Shown in pieces: positions 17,065 to 25,856 of a stretch of DNA of 64,000 bases. The stretch's first letter is position 1. Every line of letters starts with the position of its first letter. The notes under the pieces were generated by a model that was given only the letters and a program-made list of their open reading frames with translations, searched no databases and was not told the DNA's origin. This stretch comes from Dysgonomonas sp. PF1-14 (GTDB lineage: Bacteria; Bacteroidota; Bacteroidia; Bacteroidales; Dysgonomonadaceae): contig NZ_JARXWN010000020.1 in assembly GCF_029892965.1 (NCBI RefSeq), positions 1 through 64,000 on the forward strand, read 5' to 3'. A program made the translations under genes and the position numbers.

Positions 17065-18276
17065 GCGTTTGCGCAGATTGTTTACAGGATATAGTACAGC
17101 CAGAAAGCCAATAACATTCACTGTGACAAAGATTAGTATTATGTCGGGAAGTTGCACTTCTACCGGATAGGCATCTACTACAAACTGTCCGGCAGAAGAT
17201 CCCAGACCGATCAGTCCGAAATGCTGCTGCAACAGACATAAGCAAACTCCAAGTATGATACCGGCAACAGCACCTATGAGCGTAATCAACCATCCTTCGA
17301 AAAGAAAAATACGGGATATCAGAGTTTTGTTTGCTCCCAGACTTTTCAGTATTCCTATATCCTCATTCTTCTCGATGATGAGTATAGACAGTGAGCCCAC
17401 TATATTGAATACTGCAATGATAAGTATTATGCCGAGTATAAGGAAAGTCACCCATTTCTCTATATTCACCATACGGTAAAGGTCTTCCTGCTGCTGAAAG
17501 CGGTTTTTTACAAGCAGATCGTCGCCCAGTATAGCACTGATCTTCTTATGTACATCCTCTACGTTGGCTCCATTCTTCACCTTTATGTCGATAGACGATA
17601 CTTCTGTTTCGTAACGCAACAGCTCGCGAGCCATCTCGATGGGTATAATAAGCATCTGATCGTCATATTTAACCTGATTGAGCGCAAATACACCACTAAT
17701 GAAAACACTTGCGCGGTCGAAATCTGTAGACAGGTTAGATGGATTGACGCGTACATTGCGTTTCGGTACATATATTTCTACCGGATCTACAAAATTGGCA
17801 CGTACACCTATAAACATAGCCAGTCCGGCTCCTATCACCCCATTGTCTACATCGCCCTCACGTAGCATAAACTTCCCGTCTATAATGACTTTGTCTATAT
17901 TGGCTAGATCTTTGAAACGGGGAGAAACTCCTTTCAGTACAATCGGTTCCTGACGTTCGCCGTAGGTAACCAGTGCATTTTCTTCGAGTGATTCGGAGGT
18001 AAATTCTATTTCGGGCAAAGACTTTATCTGTTCTATGGCAGGTGAGGATGGATTGAACACTTTTCCGCTCGCGGGTGTTATCTGCAATTCGGGATCGAAG
18101 TCGCTGAATGTATTAGCCACCACTCCCGTAAAACCGTTGAATACGGATAACGCGCACACAAGCGCCAATGTAGCCACAGTGATACCGCATACCGATATGA
18201 ACGATATGACATTGATAGCGTTATGCGATTTTTTTGCAAAAAGATAACGGCGGGCTATGTGCAGCGGCAGGTTCAA
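17059..18276 (-). CDS. LolC/LolE-type ABC transporter permease (FtsX-like)
   Basis: The protein has 405 residues. One membrane span lies near the N-terminus (AINVISFISVCGITVATLAL), followed by a large periplasmic MacB-PCD-like domain (about 45-270) and three C-terminal spans with the FtsX signature KNEDIGILKSLGANKTLISRIFL. LolCE-type permeases release lipoproteins from the inner membrane towards LolA. The start SLFAKKSHNAINVIS is typical of LolC/E. No ATPase (LolD) gene is adjacent. It begins 2 bases downstream of rbfA. Confidence 0.85.
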   Translation of the reverse strand: MNLPLHIARRYLFAKKSHNAINVISFISVCGITVATLALVCALSVFNGFTGVVANTFSDFDPELQITPASGKVFNPSSPAIEQIKSLPEIEFTSESLEENALVTYGERQEPIVLKGVSPRFKDLANIDKVIIDGKFMLREGDVDNGVIGAGLAMFIGVRANFVDPVEIYVPKRNVRVNPSNLSTDFDRASVFISGVFALNQVKYDDQMLIIPIEMARELLRYETEVSSIDIKVKNGANVEDVHKKISAILGDDLLVKNRFQQQEDLYRMVNIEKWVTFLILGIILIIAVFNIVGSLSILIIEKNEDIGILKSLGANKTLISRIFLFEGWLITLIGAVAGIILGVCLCLLQQHFGLIGLGSSAGQFVVDAYPVEVQLPDIILIFVTVNVIGFLAVLYPVNNLRKRL

Positions 18277-18278
18277 GC

Positions 18279-18632
18279 TTACTCTTCTTTATTATTATCA
18301 GAACCCAGCAGGCGGTCAATATTTTCCAGATAGTCGAGTGAATCGTCCAAATAGAACGACAGTTCGGGTATTATTCGCAGTTGCTTTCCTACCTTCTGTC
18401 CAAGATCGAAGCGCAAAGTCTTTACATTCGTTTTTATATTGGTCAGAATCTCTTTCCCTTGTTCGGAAGGGAAAATACTCAGATATACTTTAGCCAGTCC
18501 CAGATCGGGGCTCACGCGTACTGTGCTCACCGAAACCAGTACCCCGCGCATTTGCTGGGTTTGCTTTCTGAATATTTCGCTTAGCTCCTTTTGGATAAGG
18601 CGGTTTATTTTTTGTTGTCTGGTTGTATCCAT
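18279..18632 (-). CDS. rbfA: 30S ribosome-binding factor RbfA
   Basis: From ATG 18632 the protein has 117 residues, starting MDTTRQQKINRLIQKELSEI; an upstream in-frame start (18677) would add a non-conserved tail across the promoter-like CAAAGGTA at 18652. The KH-like fold is visible: VSVSTVRVSPDLGLAKVYLSIFP and a late LGQKVGKQLRIIPELSFYLD. RbfA matures the small subunit 5' end of 16S rRNA and is needed for growth in the cold. The next gene, a permease, begins 2 bases later, so they form an operon. Confidence 0.93.
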   Translation of the reverse strand: MDTTRQQKINRLIQKELSEIFRKQTQQMRGVLVSVSTVRVSPDLGLAKVYLSIFPSEQGKEILTNIKTNVKTLRFDLGQKVGKQLRIIPELSFYLDDSLDYLENIDRLLGSDNNKEE

Positions 18633-18720
18633 TATTTTATATTTTAGCTTACAAAGGTAATATTTTTCAGTTAACAAAAAGTTGACACTTTTCCTCTATT
18701 TCTATATTGATACTTTTTTT

Positions 18721-18844
18721 AGTTGCCACGACTTTTAAGTCGTGGAATGCTAGTTGCCCTTAAGAAGACTTTAGTCGAAGTCCATTTGGCTAAAGCCCTT
18801 TGTTTATCGATCTGGCTACCCTCCAGCTAAAGCAGGAGGCAATT
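18721..18844. repeat. REP-type hairpin cluster, copy 2
   Basis: This has the same order of palindromes as 8091-8215: CCACGACTTTTAAGTCGTGG, GACTTTAGTC, TGGCTAAAGCC and a final CTCCAGCTAAAGCAGGAGG, ending in the shared AGGCAATT. Stems are kept while loops differ, as in REP elements. It directly abuts repeat family 1 copy B. Confidence 0.6.
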
Positions 18845-18846
18845 GA

Positions 18847-18979
18847 AATTTTAACTAAAACCTGACAATCATTACACATTCTCCTGTTTCTTCAACGATC
18901 ACTACCAGTGGCATGTCAGCAGATCGCCCTCACACTGTTAGGCGTTAGTTGATTAGCACATTGATATATTATAGATAAA
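18847..18979. repeat. Intergenic repeat family 1, copy B
   Basis: This is the shortest complete copy, 133 bases. It begins ATTTTAACTAAAACCTGACA and ends TATAGATAAA. The phrase TTAGCACATTGATAT just before the end is shared with copy A (6069-6082). It lies in the divergent gap between rbfA and the ROK gene. From 18980 to 19366 I see nothing certain beyond AT-rich DNA. Confidence 0.6.
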
Positions 18980-19366
18980 TTTTTTCTTTTCAGATAAAGA
19001 GATTGTTTTATGTAAATTTAACAGTGCGAATGAGTATTTATTTTTCTTCCGACCGTATACCATGAAAGTGGTTCTAACCTTTTCCGAAAACAGCAATTTA
19101 AGAATGGTTTACGAAGCTTTTTTAACGAATGAAGCGATAGCGGTCGCCTCATATTCAGAATTAGCTGAATTTAAAATGTTAATTAACATATAATATACTC
19201 CTCTTTGTTTTTTGATCCATATATTTGTAATATATCTGGTGAATGAAAAACAATAAGGTGGTATTATATATGTTTCAAAAAAGAACTAAAGCAATGAAAT
19301 AATTGTTTTTATTGGTATAAGAAACTATAAGTCTGCTTTGAATAAATACGCTATATCTTATTTATT

Positions 19367-20191
19367 ATGAGAATCGGGATAGACATAGACGGCACAAGTA
19401 TGAGGTTGGGAATCGTGGATGGCGGTCTTATTTACAGAAAACTTGTTGCACCTACAAAAGCGGATGAATCGCAAGATGCGATTATCGGGCAACTGATAGA
19501 GCAAATCAATCAAATAATCAATTCGAATATTCGTGGTATCGGTATCGGAGTGTCGGGTATTGTGAAAACAGATAAGGGCATAGTCCAGAATGCGATAAAT
19601 ATTCCTTCATGGCAGAAAGTCCCATTGAAAGATATTCTTCAGAAAGAATTCGGAATGCCGGTCTTTGTTAACAACGACTCTAACTGTTTCGCTTTTGGTG
19701 AGCGCTATTACGGAGAAGGTACTACATACCGCGACATTGTGTGCGTTACACTGAGTATTGGCGTGGGGACGGGTATCATTATTAATAATGAACTGTATAT
19801 AGGTAATAATACCGGTGCAGGAGAAATCGGTAGCCTTCCGTACCTGCATTCTGATTTTGAGCGTTACTGCGGGCAGAAATTCTTTGTAAAGAATAATACT
19901 ACGGCAAAAGAAGCCTACGAACTGGCTTTGCAGGGCGATTTGGCAATGCTGGCCTTATGGAACGAGTTGGGCGGGCATATAGGGGAGCTTATAAAAACTA
20001 TCCTGTTCACATACGATCCGCAAGCAATAATTCTGGGCGGAGACATTACTACAGGATACGACCTGTTTGCCGAAAGTATGTTTGAAAGCGTATCCCGTTT
20101 CCCTTTTGCCGAAACTGTAGATAGGATAAAGATACTACGTTCAAAAAAAGAGGAAATCAATCTTCTGGGAGCAGCAGCTCTCGTCGTTTAA
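19367..20191 (+). CDS. ROK family sugar kinase
   Basis: The protein has 274 residues with an actin-like ATPase fold. The phosphate-1 loop reads IDIDGTSMRLG, the central GIGVSGIV and the catalytic-base region FVNNDSNCFAFGE are clear, and the adenosine loop is AIILGGDI. The usual ROK zinc site (GH...CxCGxxGC) is missing: the equivalent part is GEIGSLPYLHSDFERYCGQ. It is the first gene of an amino-sugar operon with the two NagB-type genes, so an N-acetylglucosamine or glucosamine kinase role is likely, but substrate is inferred. Confidence 0.8.
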   Translation: MRIGIDIDGTSMRLGIVDGGLIYRKLVAPTKADESQDAIIGQLIEQINQIINSNIRGIGIGVSGIVKTDKGIVQNAINIPSWQKVPLKDILQKEFGMPVFVNNDSNCFAFGERYYGEGTTYRDIVCVTLSIGVGTGIIINNELYIGNNTGAGEIGSLPYLHSDFERYCGQKFFVKNNTTAKEAYELALQGDLAMLALWNELGGHIGELIKTILFTYDPQAIILGGDITTGYDLFAESMFESVSRFPFAETVDRIKILRSKKEEINLLGAAALVV

Positions 20192-20240
20192 ATAGTGAAA
20201 TAGCCTACAACATCTAAAAACAATATATAAAAACATTAAA

Positions 20241-22223
20241 ATGAGATTAGATTTAAGTTCACAGATCGTATTAGATAGAGTGCCCCAACGCTACTATCGT
20301 CCCGAAAATGAGTTTGAGTTGTCAGCACTCACCCGTTTCGAAAAAGTGCCCACCCACATTTATGAATCGTCTACCGAAGCTTCGCTACAGATAGCCGGAG
20401 ATATTGCCCGTAAAATTAAAGAGAAACAAGCCAAAGGTGAAAACTTCGTGTTGGCTCTGCCTGGCGGACATTCGCCGCAAACGATATATTCGGAACTTAT
20501 CCGGTTCCACAAGGAAGAAGGATTGAGCTTCAAAAATGTTATTGTATTCAATATATACGAGTTCTATCCGCTAGTGGCACAGTCTAACAGTAACCTGCGG
20601 CTGATAAAGGAATCGTTGCTCGATTTTGTTGATGTAGACCCTAAAAATATATATTCACCGGATGGATTCGTCCCTAAAGAAGAGATACTGAACTACTGCC
20701 GCGAATACGAGCAAAAAATACAGGAAGTAGGTGGAATCGACTATCTGCTGTTAGGCTTAGGGCGTGCCGGTAATATCGGTATCAATATCGCCGGTTCGAG
20801 TATGACGTCGCAAACGCGCCTGATCTTGCTCGATGTGCAGTCGAAAAAAGAAGCTATAAATACCTTCGGGTCTCTCGACCTGGTACCGCCTAGTGCCGTT
20901 ACAATGGGATTGTCTACCATAATGAAAGCAAAAGAAATTGCATTGATTGCATGGGGCGAAGACAAAGCAAAGAGTGTGAAAGATGTGGTGGAAGGAGTAG
21001 TGACCGATGCCGTACCTGCATCCTGCCTTCAGGCTCATGGAAATGCAAGTGTGCATATCGACCTGAATGCCGGATTTGAGCTTACACGTATCAACCACCC
21101 TTGGCTGGTGACAAGCTGTGACTGGACTAGTAAACTTATCCGCAGGGCAATCGTATGGTTGTGCTTCAAGGTGAATAAGCCGATACTGAAACTTACCAAT
21201 AAAGACTATCAGGACAATGGGCTGGGTGAACTGCTTGCCCTTTACGGTTCGGCATACAATGTAAATATCAAGATTTTCAACGACCTGCAACATACCATTA
21301 CAGGCTGGCCGGGCGGAAAACCGAATGCCGATGATACCAATCGCCCCGAAAGAGCGAAGCCATATCCTAAAACGGTGATTGTTTTCAGTCCGCACCCCGA
21401 TGATGATGTTATCTCTATGGGGGGGACATTCAAACGCCTCGTAGACCAGAAACACGATGTGCATGTAGCATACCAGACTTCGGGAAATATTGCCGTAGGT
21501 GATGAAGAAGTGATCCGTTACGTTTCGTTGCTCGAAGATGTGAGAAGTAAATACGATCCGTCAAACGAAGTAATGAAGAAAAAATATGCAGAAATCCTTC
21601 AATACTTGTTGCACGATAAGAAAGAAGGTGATATAGATACACCTGACATTCTGTTCCTGAAAGGATATATCCGACGCGAGGAAGCAACGACTGCTTGCCG
21701 CTATGTAGGTATGGATACAAAGAATGTCAGATTCCTCGACCTTCCGTTCTATGAAACAGGACGTGTAAAGAAAAACCCTATATCAGCGAAAGATGTGGAG
21801 ATAGTAAAAGCCTACCTTAGTGAAGTGAAGCCACATGAGGTATTCGTAGCCGGAGACCTTGCCGACCCTCATGGAACACACAAAGTGTGTCTCGATGCTA
21901 TCCTTGCAGCAGTAGATGAACTGAAAGGTGCGGAATGGCTTAAAGACTGCCGTTTCTGGATGTATCGTGGTGCATGGGCTGAGTGGGAGATAGACCATAT
22001 AGAAATGGCTGTCCCTATTTCGCCGGAAGAATTACGTTCAAAAAGAAATGCGATACTGAAACACCAGTCGCAGATGGAAAGTGCTCCGTTCTTAGGCAAT
22101 GACGAACGTTTGTTCTGGCAACGTTCCGAAGACCGCAACAAGGCTACAGCCGAGCTATACCATTTGTTGGGACTGGCATCGTACGAAGCTATCGAAGCCT
22201 TTGTAGAATATCATCCTTTATAA
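20241..22223 (+). CDS. NagB-like/PIG-L deacetylase fusion protein
   Basis: The protein has 660 residues. Residues 35-290 form a NagB-like sugar-phosphate isomerase domain (LALPGGHSPQTIYSEL, 71-86). Its active-site positions differ from NagB: the catalytic Asp of FNMDEY is Tyr in FNIYEF (103-108), and [13 protein letters not shown] is GRAGNIGINIAGS (174-186), so the residues equivalent to Asp141, His143 and Glu148 are gone. Residues 380-640 form a PIG-L/LmbE deacetylase with the zinc motif SPHPDDD (383-389) and a late LADPHGTHKVC. The C-terminal half should deacetylate an N-acetyl sugar; the N-terminal half may bind a sugar phosphate as a sensor. It starts 49 bases after the ROK gene. Fusions of this length are known in Bacteroides. 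Confidence 0.85.
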   Translation: MRLDLSSQIVLDRVPQRYYRPENEFELSALTRFEKVPTHIYESSTEASLQIAGDIARKIKEKQAKGENFVLALPGGHSPQTIYSELIRFHKEEGLSFKNVIVFNIYEFYPLVAQSNSNLRLIKESLLDFVDVDPKNIYSPDGFVPKEEILNYCREYEQKIQEVGGIDYLLLGLGRAGNIGINIAGSSMTSQTRLILLDVQSKKEAINTFGSLDLVPPSAVTMGLSTIMKAKEIALIAWGEDKAKSVKDVVEGVVTDAVPASCLQAHGNASVHIDLNAGFELTRINHPWLVTSCDWTSKLIRRAIVWLCFKVNKPILKLTNKDYQDNGLGELLALYGSAYNVNIKIFNDLQHTITGWPGGKPNADDTNRPERAKPYPKTVIVFSPHPDDDVISMGGTFKRLVDQKHDVHVAYQTSGNIAVGDEEVIRYVSLLEDVRSKYDPSNEVMKKKYAEILQYLLHDKKEGDIDTPDILFLKGYIRREEATTACRYVGMDTKNVRFLDLPFYETGRVKKNPISAKDVEIVKAYLSEVKPHEVFVAGDLADPHGTHKVCLDAILAAVDELKGAEWLKDCRFWMYRGAWAEWEIDHIEMAVPISPEELRSKRNAILKHQSQMESAPFLGNDERLFWQRSEDRNKATAELYHLLGLASYEAIEAFVEYHPL

Positions 22224-22326
22224 TTATAATAACCGAAAGCAAGCCTTTCAGGATAATATATTATCTTTGAAAGGTTTGTTTTGTTACTGACTAATACTAA
22301 ATATAACATAATATAAATAACGTATC

Positions 22327-23124
22327 ATGAGATTGATTATCCAACCGAATTATGATTCCCTGTCGCAATGGGCTGCCAACTATGTAGTGTCTAAGATCAA
22401 TGCTGCTAAACCTACAGCAGATAAGCCATTTGTATTGGGATTACCTACCGGCTCGTCCCCGCTGGGTATGTACAACGCATTGATAAAACACTATGAGGAA
22501 AAACGGGTTTCGTTCAAGCATATAGTGACTTTCAATATGGATGAATATGTAGGGCTTCCTAAAAATCATCCGCAGAGTTATTATACCTTTATGTGGGATA
22601 ATTTCTTCAGCCATATAGATATCGATGCTGCCAATGTAAACATTCTGGATGGTAATGCTACAGATCTCACAGCCGAATGTGCTGCATACGAAGCCAAAAT
22701 GAAGGCTGTAGGCGGAGTAGATCTGTTCTTGGGCGGAATAGGTGCTGACGGGCATATCGCATTCAACGAGCCCGGCTCGTCTTTGGCATCGCGCACCCGT
22801 ATCAAGACATTGACACAGGATACCATTATAGCGAATTCGCGCTTCTTCGATAACGATGTGAACAAAGTTCCAAAGACTTCGGTAACGGTAGGAGTGGGCA
22901 CTATCCTTGATGCGAAAGAAGTATTGATAATGGTAAACGGGCACAACAAGGCAAGGGCTCTGGCTCAGGTAGTAGAAGGGGCGGTGAATCAGATGTGGAC
23001 TATCACCGCATTGCAGTTACACCCTAAAGGCATTATCGTATGTGACGAAGCTGCTACCGATGAACTGAAAGTAGGTACATACAAATACTTCAAAGATATA
23101 GAAAAAGATAATCTGGCAATCTGA
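22327..23124 (+). CDS. nagB: Glucosamine-6-phosphate deaminase
   Basis: The protein has 265 residues, the normal length, and all catalytic residues fall at the E. coli numbers: Asp72 in FNMDEYVGL, Asp141 and His143 in [12 protein letters not shown], and Glu148. It converts glucosamine-6-phosphate to fructose-6-phosphate and ammonia. Some residues of the E. coli allosteric site cannot be judged here. It is the third gene of the operon, 103 bases after the fusion gene, and a terminator follows at 23151. Confidence 0.96.
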   Translation: MRLIIQPNYDSLSQWAANYVVSKINAAKPTADKPFVLGLPTGSSPLGMYNALIKHYEEKRVSFKHIVTFNMDEYVGLPKNHPQSYYTFMWDNFFSHIDIDAANVNILDGNATDLTAECAAYEAKMKAVGGVDLFLGGIGADGHIAFNEPGSSLASRTRIKTLTQDTIIANSRFFDNDVNKVPKTSVTVGVGTILDAKEVLIMVNGHNKARALAQVVEGAVNQMWTITALQLHPKGIIVCDEAATDELKVGTYKYFKDIEKDNLAI

Positions 23125-23150
23125 TCGGATGTCTACTTGTAGATAATAAC

Positions 23151-23184
23151 AAGGGTCGGAAAATAGAATCCGACCCTTTGTTGT
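23151..23184. terminator. Bidirectional terminator between nagB and the DUF2007 gene
   Basis: A 10-base-pair stem (AAGGGTCGGA / TCCGACCCTT) with a short AT loop and a following TTGTTGT lies between convergent genes. Confidence 0.75.
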
Positions 23185-23201
23185 CTATATGCATAGGTAG
23201 T

Positions 23202-23426
23202 TTATACTTCCTCCCCTTGAAGAAATCCTCCCTTGATCAACAAGTCCTTAGCCCTGTTATAGTCTTCCGACCGCACTTGCAATCGAGCCGAATTACTTTC
23301 GGGCAGCGATATGGTAATATATTCCCCATTCACTACACAATCTATTCCATTGTCTAGTAAATATGATCTTGCAATAGCCAGATCGGCTTCAAAATCAGAT
23401 GTTTTTACAGTTACAAGCTCATCCAT
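23202..23426 (-). CDS. DUF2007 family protein
   Basis: The protein has 74 residues and the DUF2007 ferredoxin-like layout: VTVKTSDFEADLAIARSYLLDNGIDC (a helix that binds in signal-transducer-like folds), ITISLPES and a closing RAKDLLIKGGF. The family is named a putative prokaryotic signal-transducing protein, but no function is proven. It stands alone in the gap opposite the DUF2141 operon. Confidence 0.8.
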   Translation of the reverse strand: MDELVTVKTSDFEADLAIARSYLLDNGIDCVVNGEYITISLPESNSARLQVRSEDYNRAKDLLIKGGFLQGEEV

Positions 23427-23508
23427 AGTTATTTACCTTTAGTTAATACTCTCTATAAATGTACATAAAACCTTTGAATTATACAATATTTGAATTTTTA
23501 TAAACAGT

Positions 23509-23554
23509 TGTTTATAAAATAATTTGGTTTATAAAATAAACTAGTTTATATTTG
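23509..23554 (+). promoter_or_regulatory. Promoter with repeated TTTATAAA operator of the DUF2141 operon
   Basis: TTG (23524-23526), 20-base spacer, TATATTTG (23547-23554) make a full promoter. GTTTATAAAATAA occurs twice in a row (23510-23522, 23527-23539), and a half-site AGTTTATA overlaps the -7 box. Such repeated palindromes over a promoter are the expected position of a repressor, perhaps the winged-helix protein encoded at the end of the operon. That link is inferred. Confidence 0.55.
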
Positions 23555-23608
23555 TGGCATCTTTAAAGATAAACACACAAAATATTAATACTAAAAACAA
23601 CTGTAATT

Positions 23609-24043
23609 ATGAAAAAGCTTATATTAATTAGTTTCTTGCTGGGAATTATATTTGCCTCAGTAAATGCTCAAAACAGTGTATCGATAGATGTAACAGGTTT
23701 AGATAATACTTCGGGGAAATTATATGTCGCTTTGTTCGACTCTAAAGTGCCTTTCCTGAGCAGTCAGGCAGTCGACGGTAAAATAGCGGATGTAACAGAT
23801 AAAACGGTGAGTGTGACGTTCGAAGACCTGGAGGCAGGTGAATACGGCGTTGCAATGTTTTATGATGAAAATGCCAATGGAAAACTAGATCTGGGTGAGT
23901 ATGGGATACCAACAGAGAAATACGGATTCAGTAATAATGTAGACCCTGCCACGCTACAACGTCCTCCGGTCTTCGACGAATGCAAGTTCGAGGTGAAAGG
24001 AAATACTGTGATATCCGTTAAACTCGTTTCCGCTATTAAATAA
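23609..24043 (+). CDS. DUF2141 secreted protein
   Basis: The protein has 144 residues with a signal peptide (1-20, ending SVNAQ) and one DUF2141 beta-sandwich: VDVTGLDNTSGKLYVALFDS, then VTFEDLEAGEYGVAMFYDENANGKLD and IPTEKYGFSNN, all strongly conserved marks of this family. It should be periplasmic or released; function unknown. It heads an operon with a membrane protein and a DNA-binding protein. Confidence 0.88.
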   Translation: MKKLILISFLLGIIFASVNAQNSVSIDVTGLDNTSGKLYVALFDSKVPFLSSQAVDGKIADVTDKTVSVTFEDLEAGEYGVAMFYDENANGKLDLGEYGIPTEKYGFSNNVDPATLQRPPVFDECKFEVKGNTVISVKLVSAIK

Positions 24044-24118
24044 ATAACACTATTTTTGTTTGGTTTCTCTGTAATAAAAAGATACCGGATTGTTGAGATC
24101 CTAAAATAAAGGAGAATT

Positions 24119-24739
24119 ATGGAAAAGAATTTCACAAAACAAGAAAGTCTGAACCTTATCAATGAGATGATAGCCCAGGCTAAAAACAATATTCAGAAAG
24201 GCTCGGCAAATACGATGATTTTTGCAGGATATACAGTCGCTGTAATCGCTATACTGAATTTTATTTTGCTCGAAATGGGAACTCTGGCATATAAGGCATT
24301 TTGGATATGGCTACTTACAATACCTATGTCGGTCGGATGCTTTATTATCAGCCGGCGAATAGATCGGAAGTCACTCGTAAGAACGCATGTAGATAAAATA
24401 GTATCAACCATATGGATTACATTCTTTTATTCGGTTGTTCTGTTTCTGGCCTGCGTGTTTGGGTTTGCTCTGCTTTATAATGGGTGGATGCTGACAGTGC
24501 TTATAACTCCCGTAATACTGATAATGATGGGTGCAGCACAATATATAACAGCAGTAACAAGCCGCTTTCGTCCCTTTCGCATAGGAGCTATCGTATTCTG
24601 GATAGGGGCTCTGATATGTATTGTATTTCCGCTGGTAACAGACCTCAATCTTCAGTTTATAGTTCTGGCAATCTGTATGATTCTCGGATTTGTAGTACCC
24701 GGACATATTCTTAATAGTAAAGCTGTAAAAAATGTTTAA
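24119..24739 (+). CDS. Multi-span membrane protein
   Basis: The protein has 206 residues. A short soluble head (LNLINEMIAQAKNNIQKGSA) is followed by about six predicted membrane spans in three pairs. The head resembles that of small Bacteroidota membrane proteins paired with a winged-helix regulator. No named function. Its 3' end overlaps the start of the regulator by eight bases (24732-24739), so the two are translated together. Confidence 0.65.
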   Translation: MEKNFTKQESLNLINEMIAQAKNNIQKGSANTMIFAGYTVAVIAILNFILLEMGTLAYKAFWIWLLTIPMSVGCFIISRRIDRKSLVRTHVDKIVSTIWITFFYSVVLFLACVFGFALLYNGWMLTVLITPVILIMMGAAQYITAVTSRFRPFRIGAIVFWIGALICIVFPLVTDLNLQFIVLAICMILGFVVPGHILNSKAVKNV

Positions 24740-25016
24740 AGAACTCGATCCCCTGTTGCATTCACAACTCCGGCTGGCAATCGTATCATTGTTGCTATCG
24801 GTAGAGGAGGCCGACTTTGTCTTTATCAGAGAGAAGACAGGAGCTACAGCAGGAAATCTGAGTGTGCAGATAGACAAACTAAATGAAGCTGGATATATTA
24901 CTGTCAGAAAGTTTATAGATGGTAAAAAACCGCGGACGGTATGCAAGATAACTCTTTTCGGGGTAGAGGCTTTCGACAAATACGTTAAAGCATTGCAGGA
25001 TTATATAAAAAAATAA
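24732..25016 (+). CDS. Winged-helix transcriptional regulator
   Basis: The protein has 94 residues and is one winged-helix domain of the HTH_34/MarR-like type: LHSQLRLAIVSLLLSVEEADF, then the recognition region KTGATAGNLSVQIDKLNEAGY and the wing TVRKFIDGKKPRTVCKITLFG. It overlaps the membrane-protein gene. It may repress its own operon by binding the TTTATAAA repeats at 23509-23554. The pairing of a multi-span protein with this regulator recurs in Bacteroidota (family knowledge). Confidence 0.82.
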   Translation: MFKELDPLLHSQLRLAIVSLLLSVEEADFVFIREKTGATAGNLSVQIDKLNEAGYITVRKFIDGKKPRTVCKITLFGVEAFDKYVKALQDYIKK

Positions 25017-25036
25017 ATTATTTATTTGTACATAAA

Positions 25037-25069
25037 AAGGATTATGAGAAGAATCATAATCCTTTTTTT
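25037..25069 (+). terminator. Terminator after the regulator gene
   Basis: An 11-base-pair stem (AAGGATTATGA / TCATAATCCTT) followed by a TTTTTT run, 20 bases past the stop. Confidence 0.9.
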
Positions 25070-25205
25070 AGAAAAATAATGTATCTTAGACGAAACATTT
25101 TTAACATTTTCGGCGTTATATTAAAAAAGATATGTAATAGTTGAAGCCGTAACACAGTCAAACTACCATATATCACAAATTATTAAATATCAAACTTTAA
25201 GTATT

Positions 25206-25454
25206 ATGGGAAATCTTATTTGGTCGATTATTATCGGTATCGCAGCCGGTTTTATAGCAGGGAAAATAATGAAAGGAAGCGGCTTCGGACTGCTGCTCAA
25301 CCTTGTTGTCGGTCTTGTCGGCGGATTGTTGGGAGGATGGATTTTTACGCTTCTGGGTATAGGTGTTAATGGTACTGTCGGTACTCTTGTAATGTCTACA
25401 GTAGGTGCCGTAGCTTTGCTGTGGATCATATCCCTGTTCAAGAAAAAGGAATAG
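25206..25454 (+). CDS. GlsB/YeaQ/YmgE family small membrane protein
   Basis: The protein has 82 residues and three membrane spans with the family motifs GIAAGFIAGKIMKGSG and VGLVGGLLGGWIF. Members (transglycosylase-associated protein-like) are linked to stress responses; the molecular role is unknown. The next gene, a YtxH-like protein, begins 25 bases later and is likely co-transcribed up to the terminator at 25743. Confidence 0.88.
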   Translation: MGNLIWSIIIGIAAGFIAGKIMKGSGFGLLLNLVVGLVGGLLGGWIFTLLGIGVNGTVGTLVMSTVGAVALLWIISLFKKKE

Positions 25455-25479
25455 TACAATAACATAAAAACAGATAATT

Positions 25480-25719
25480 ATGAAAAAAGTATTGATTGGT
25501 GCTGCCGTAGGATTGGCAGTAGGTGCAGTAGTATATAAACTGTACAGAGAAGGTAAACTCGATGGTTTCTGTGATGATATGGGCAGACTTGCCGACAAAA
25601 CAAAACGGAACCTGAAAAATGCTGTCGATGTAGGCAAAAACCAGGCTGAGTATATCAAAGACCGTGTAGAACAAGAGTTTCAGGCCGGAAAAGAAAGACT
25701 AAGTAGAGATAGCGAGTAA
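25480..25719 (+). CDS. YtxH-like small protein
   Basis: The protein has 79 residues. A glycine-rich hydrophobic start (VLIGAAVGLAVGAVVYKLY) is followed by a charged amphipathic helix (LADKTKRNLKNAVDVGKNQAEYIKDRVEQE), as in YtxH/DUF883-like stress proteins. It is probably anchored in the membrane with the helix in the cytoplasm. Partner of the GlsB-like gene. Confidence 0.65.
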   Translation: MKKVLIGAAVGLAVGAVVYKLYREGKLDGFCDDMGRLADKTKRNLKNAVDVGKNQAEYIKDRVEQEFQAGKERLSRDSE

Positions 25720-25742
25720 ATAAATGAGGCTATAATATGCGT

Positions 25743-25776
25743 AGGGCATCGATAGATATCGATGCCCTCATATTTT
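25743..25776 (+). terminator. Terminator of the GlsB/YtxH pair
   Basis: An 11-base-pair stem (AGGGCATCGAT / ATCGATGCCCT) followed by CATATTTTTAG, 23 bases past the stop. Confidence 0.8.
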
Positions 25777-25856
25777 TAGGGGAATTTATGTTTTTCGATC
25801 ATGTAATATCGGTCGGATTCTGTTTCTTTGTATATGTAGATTGTAAACTAAGCGGA

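Noticed and set aside
19062-19193. 43-codon plus-strand frame (MKVVLTFSENSN and on) in the gap before the ROK gene
   Set aside because: Too short and without hydrophobic or domain pattern; I could not support it as a gene.
25737-25856. Upstream extension of pgeF
   Set aside because: It would translate through the terminator hairpin at 25743-25776, and the family N-terminus begins at 25857.
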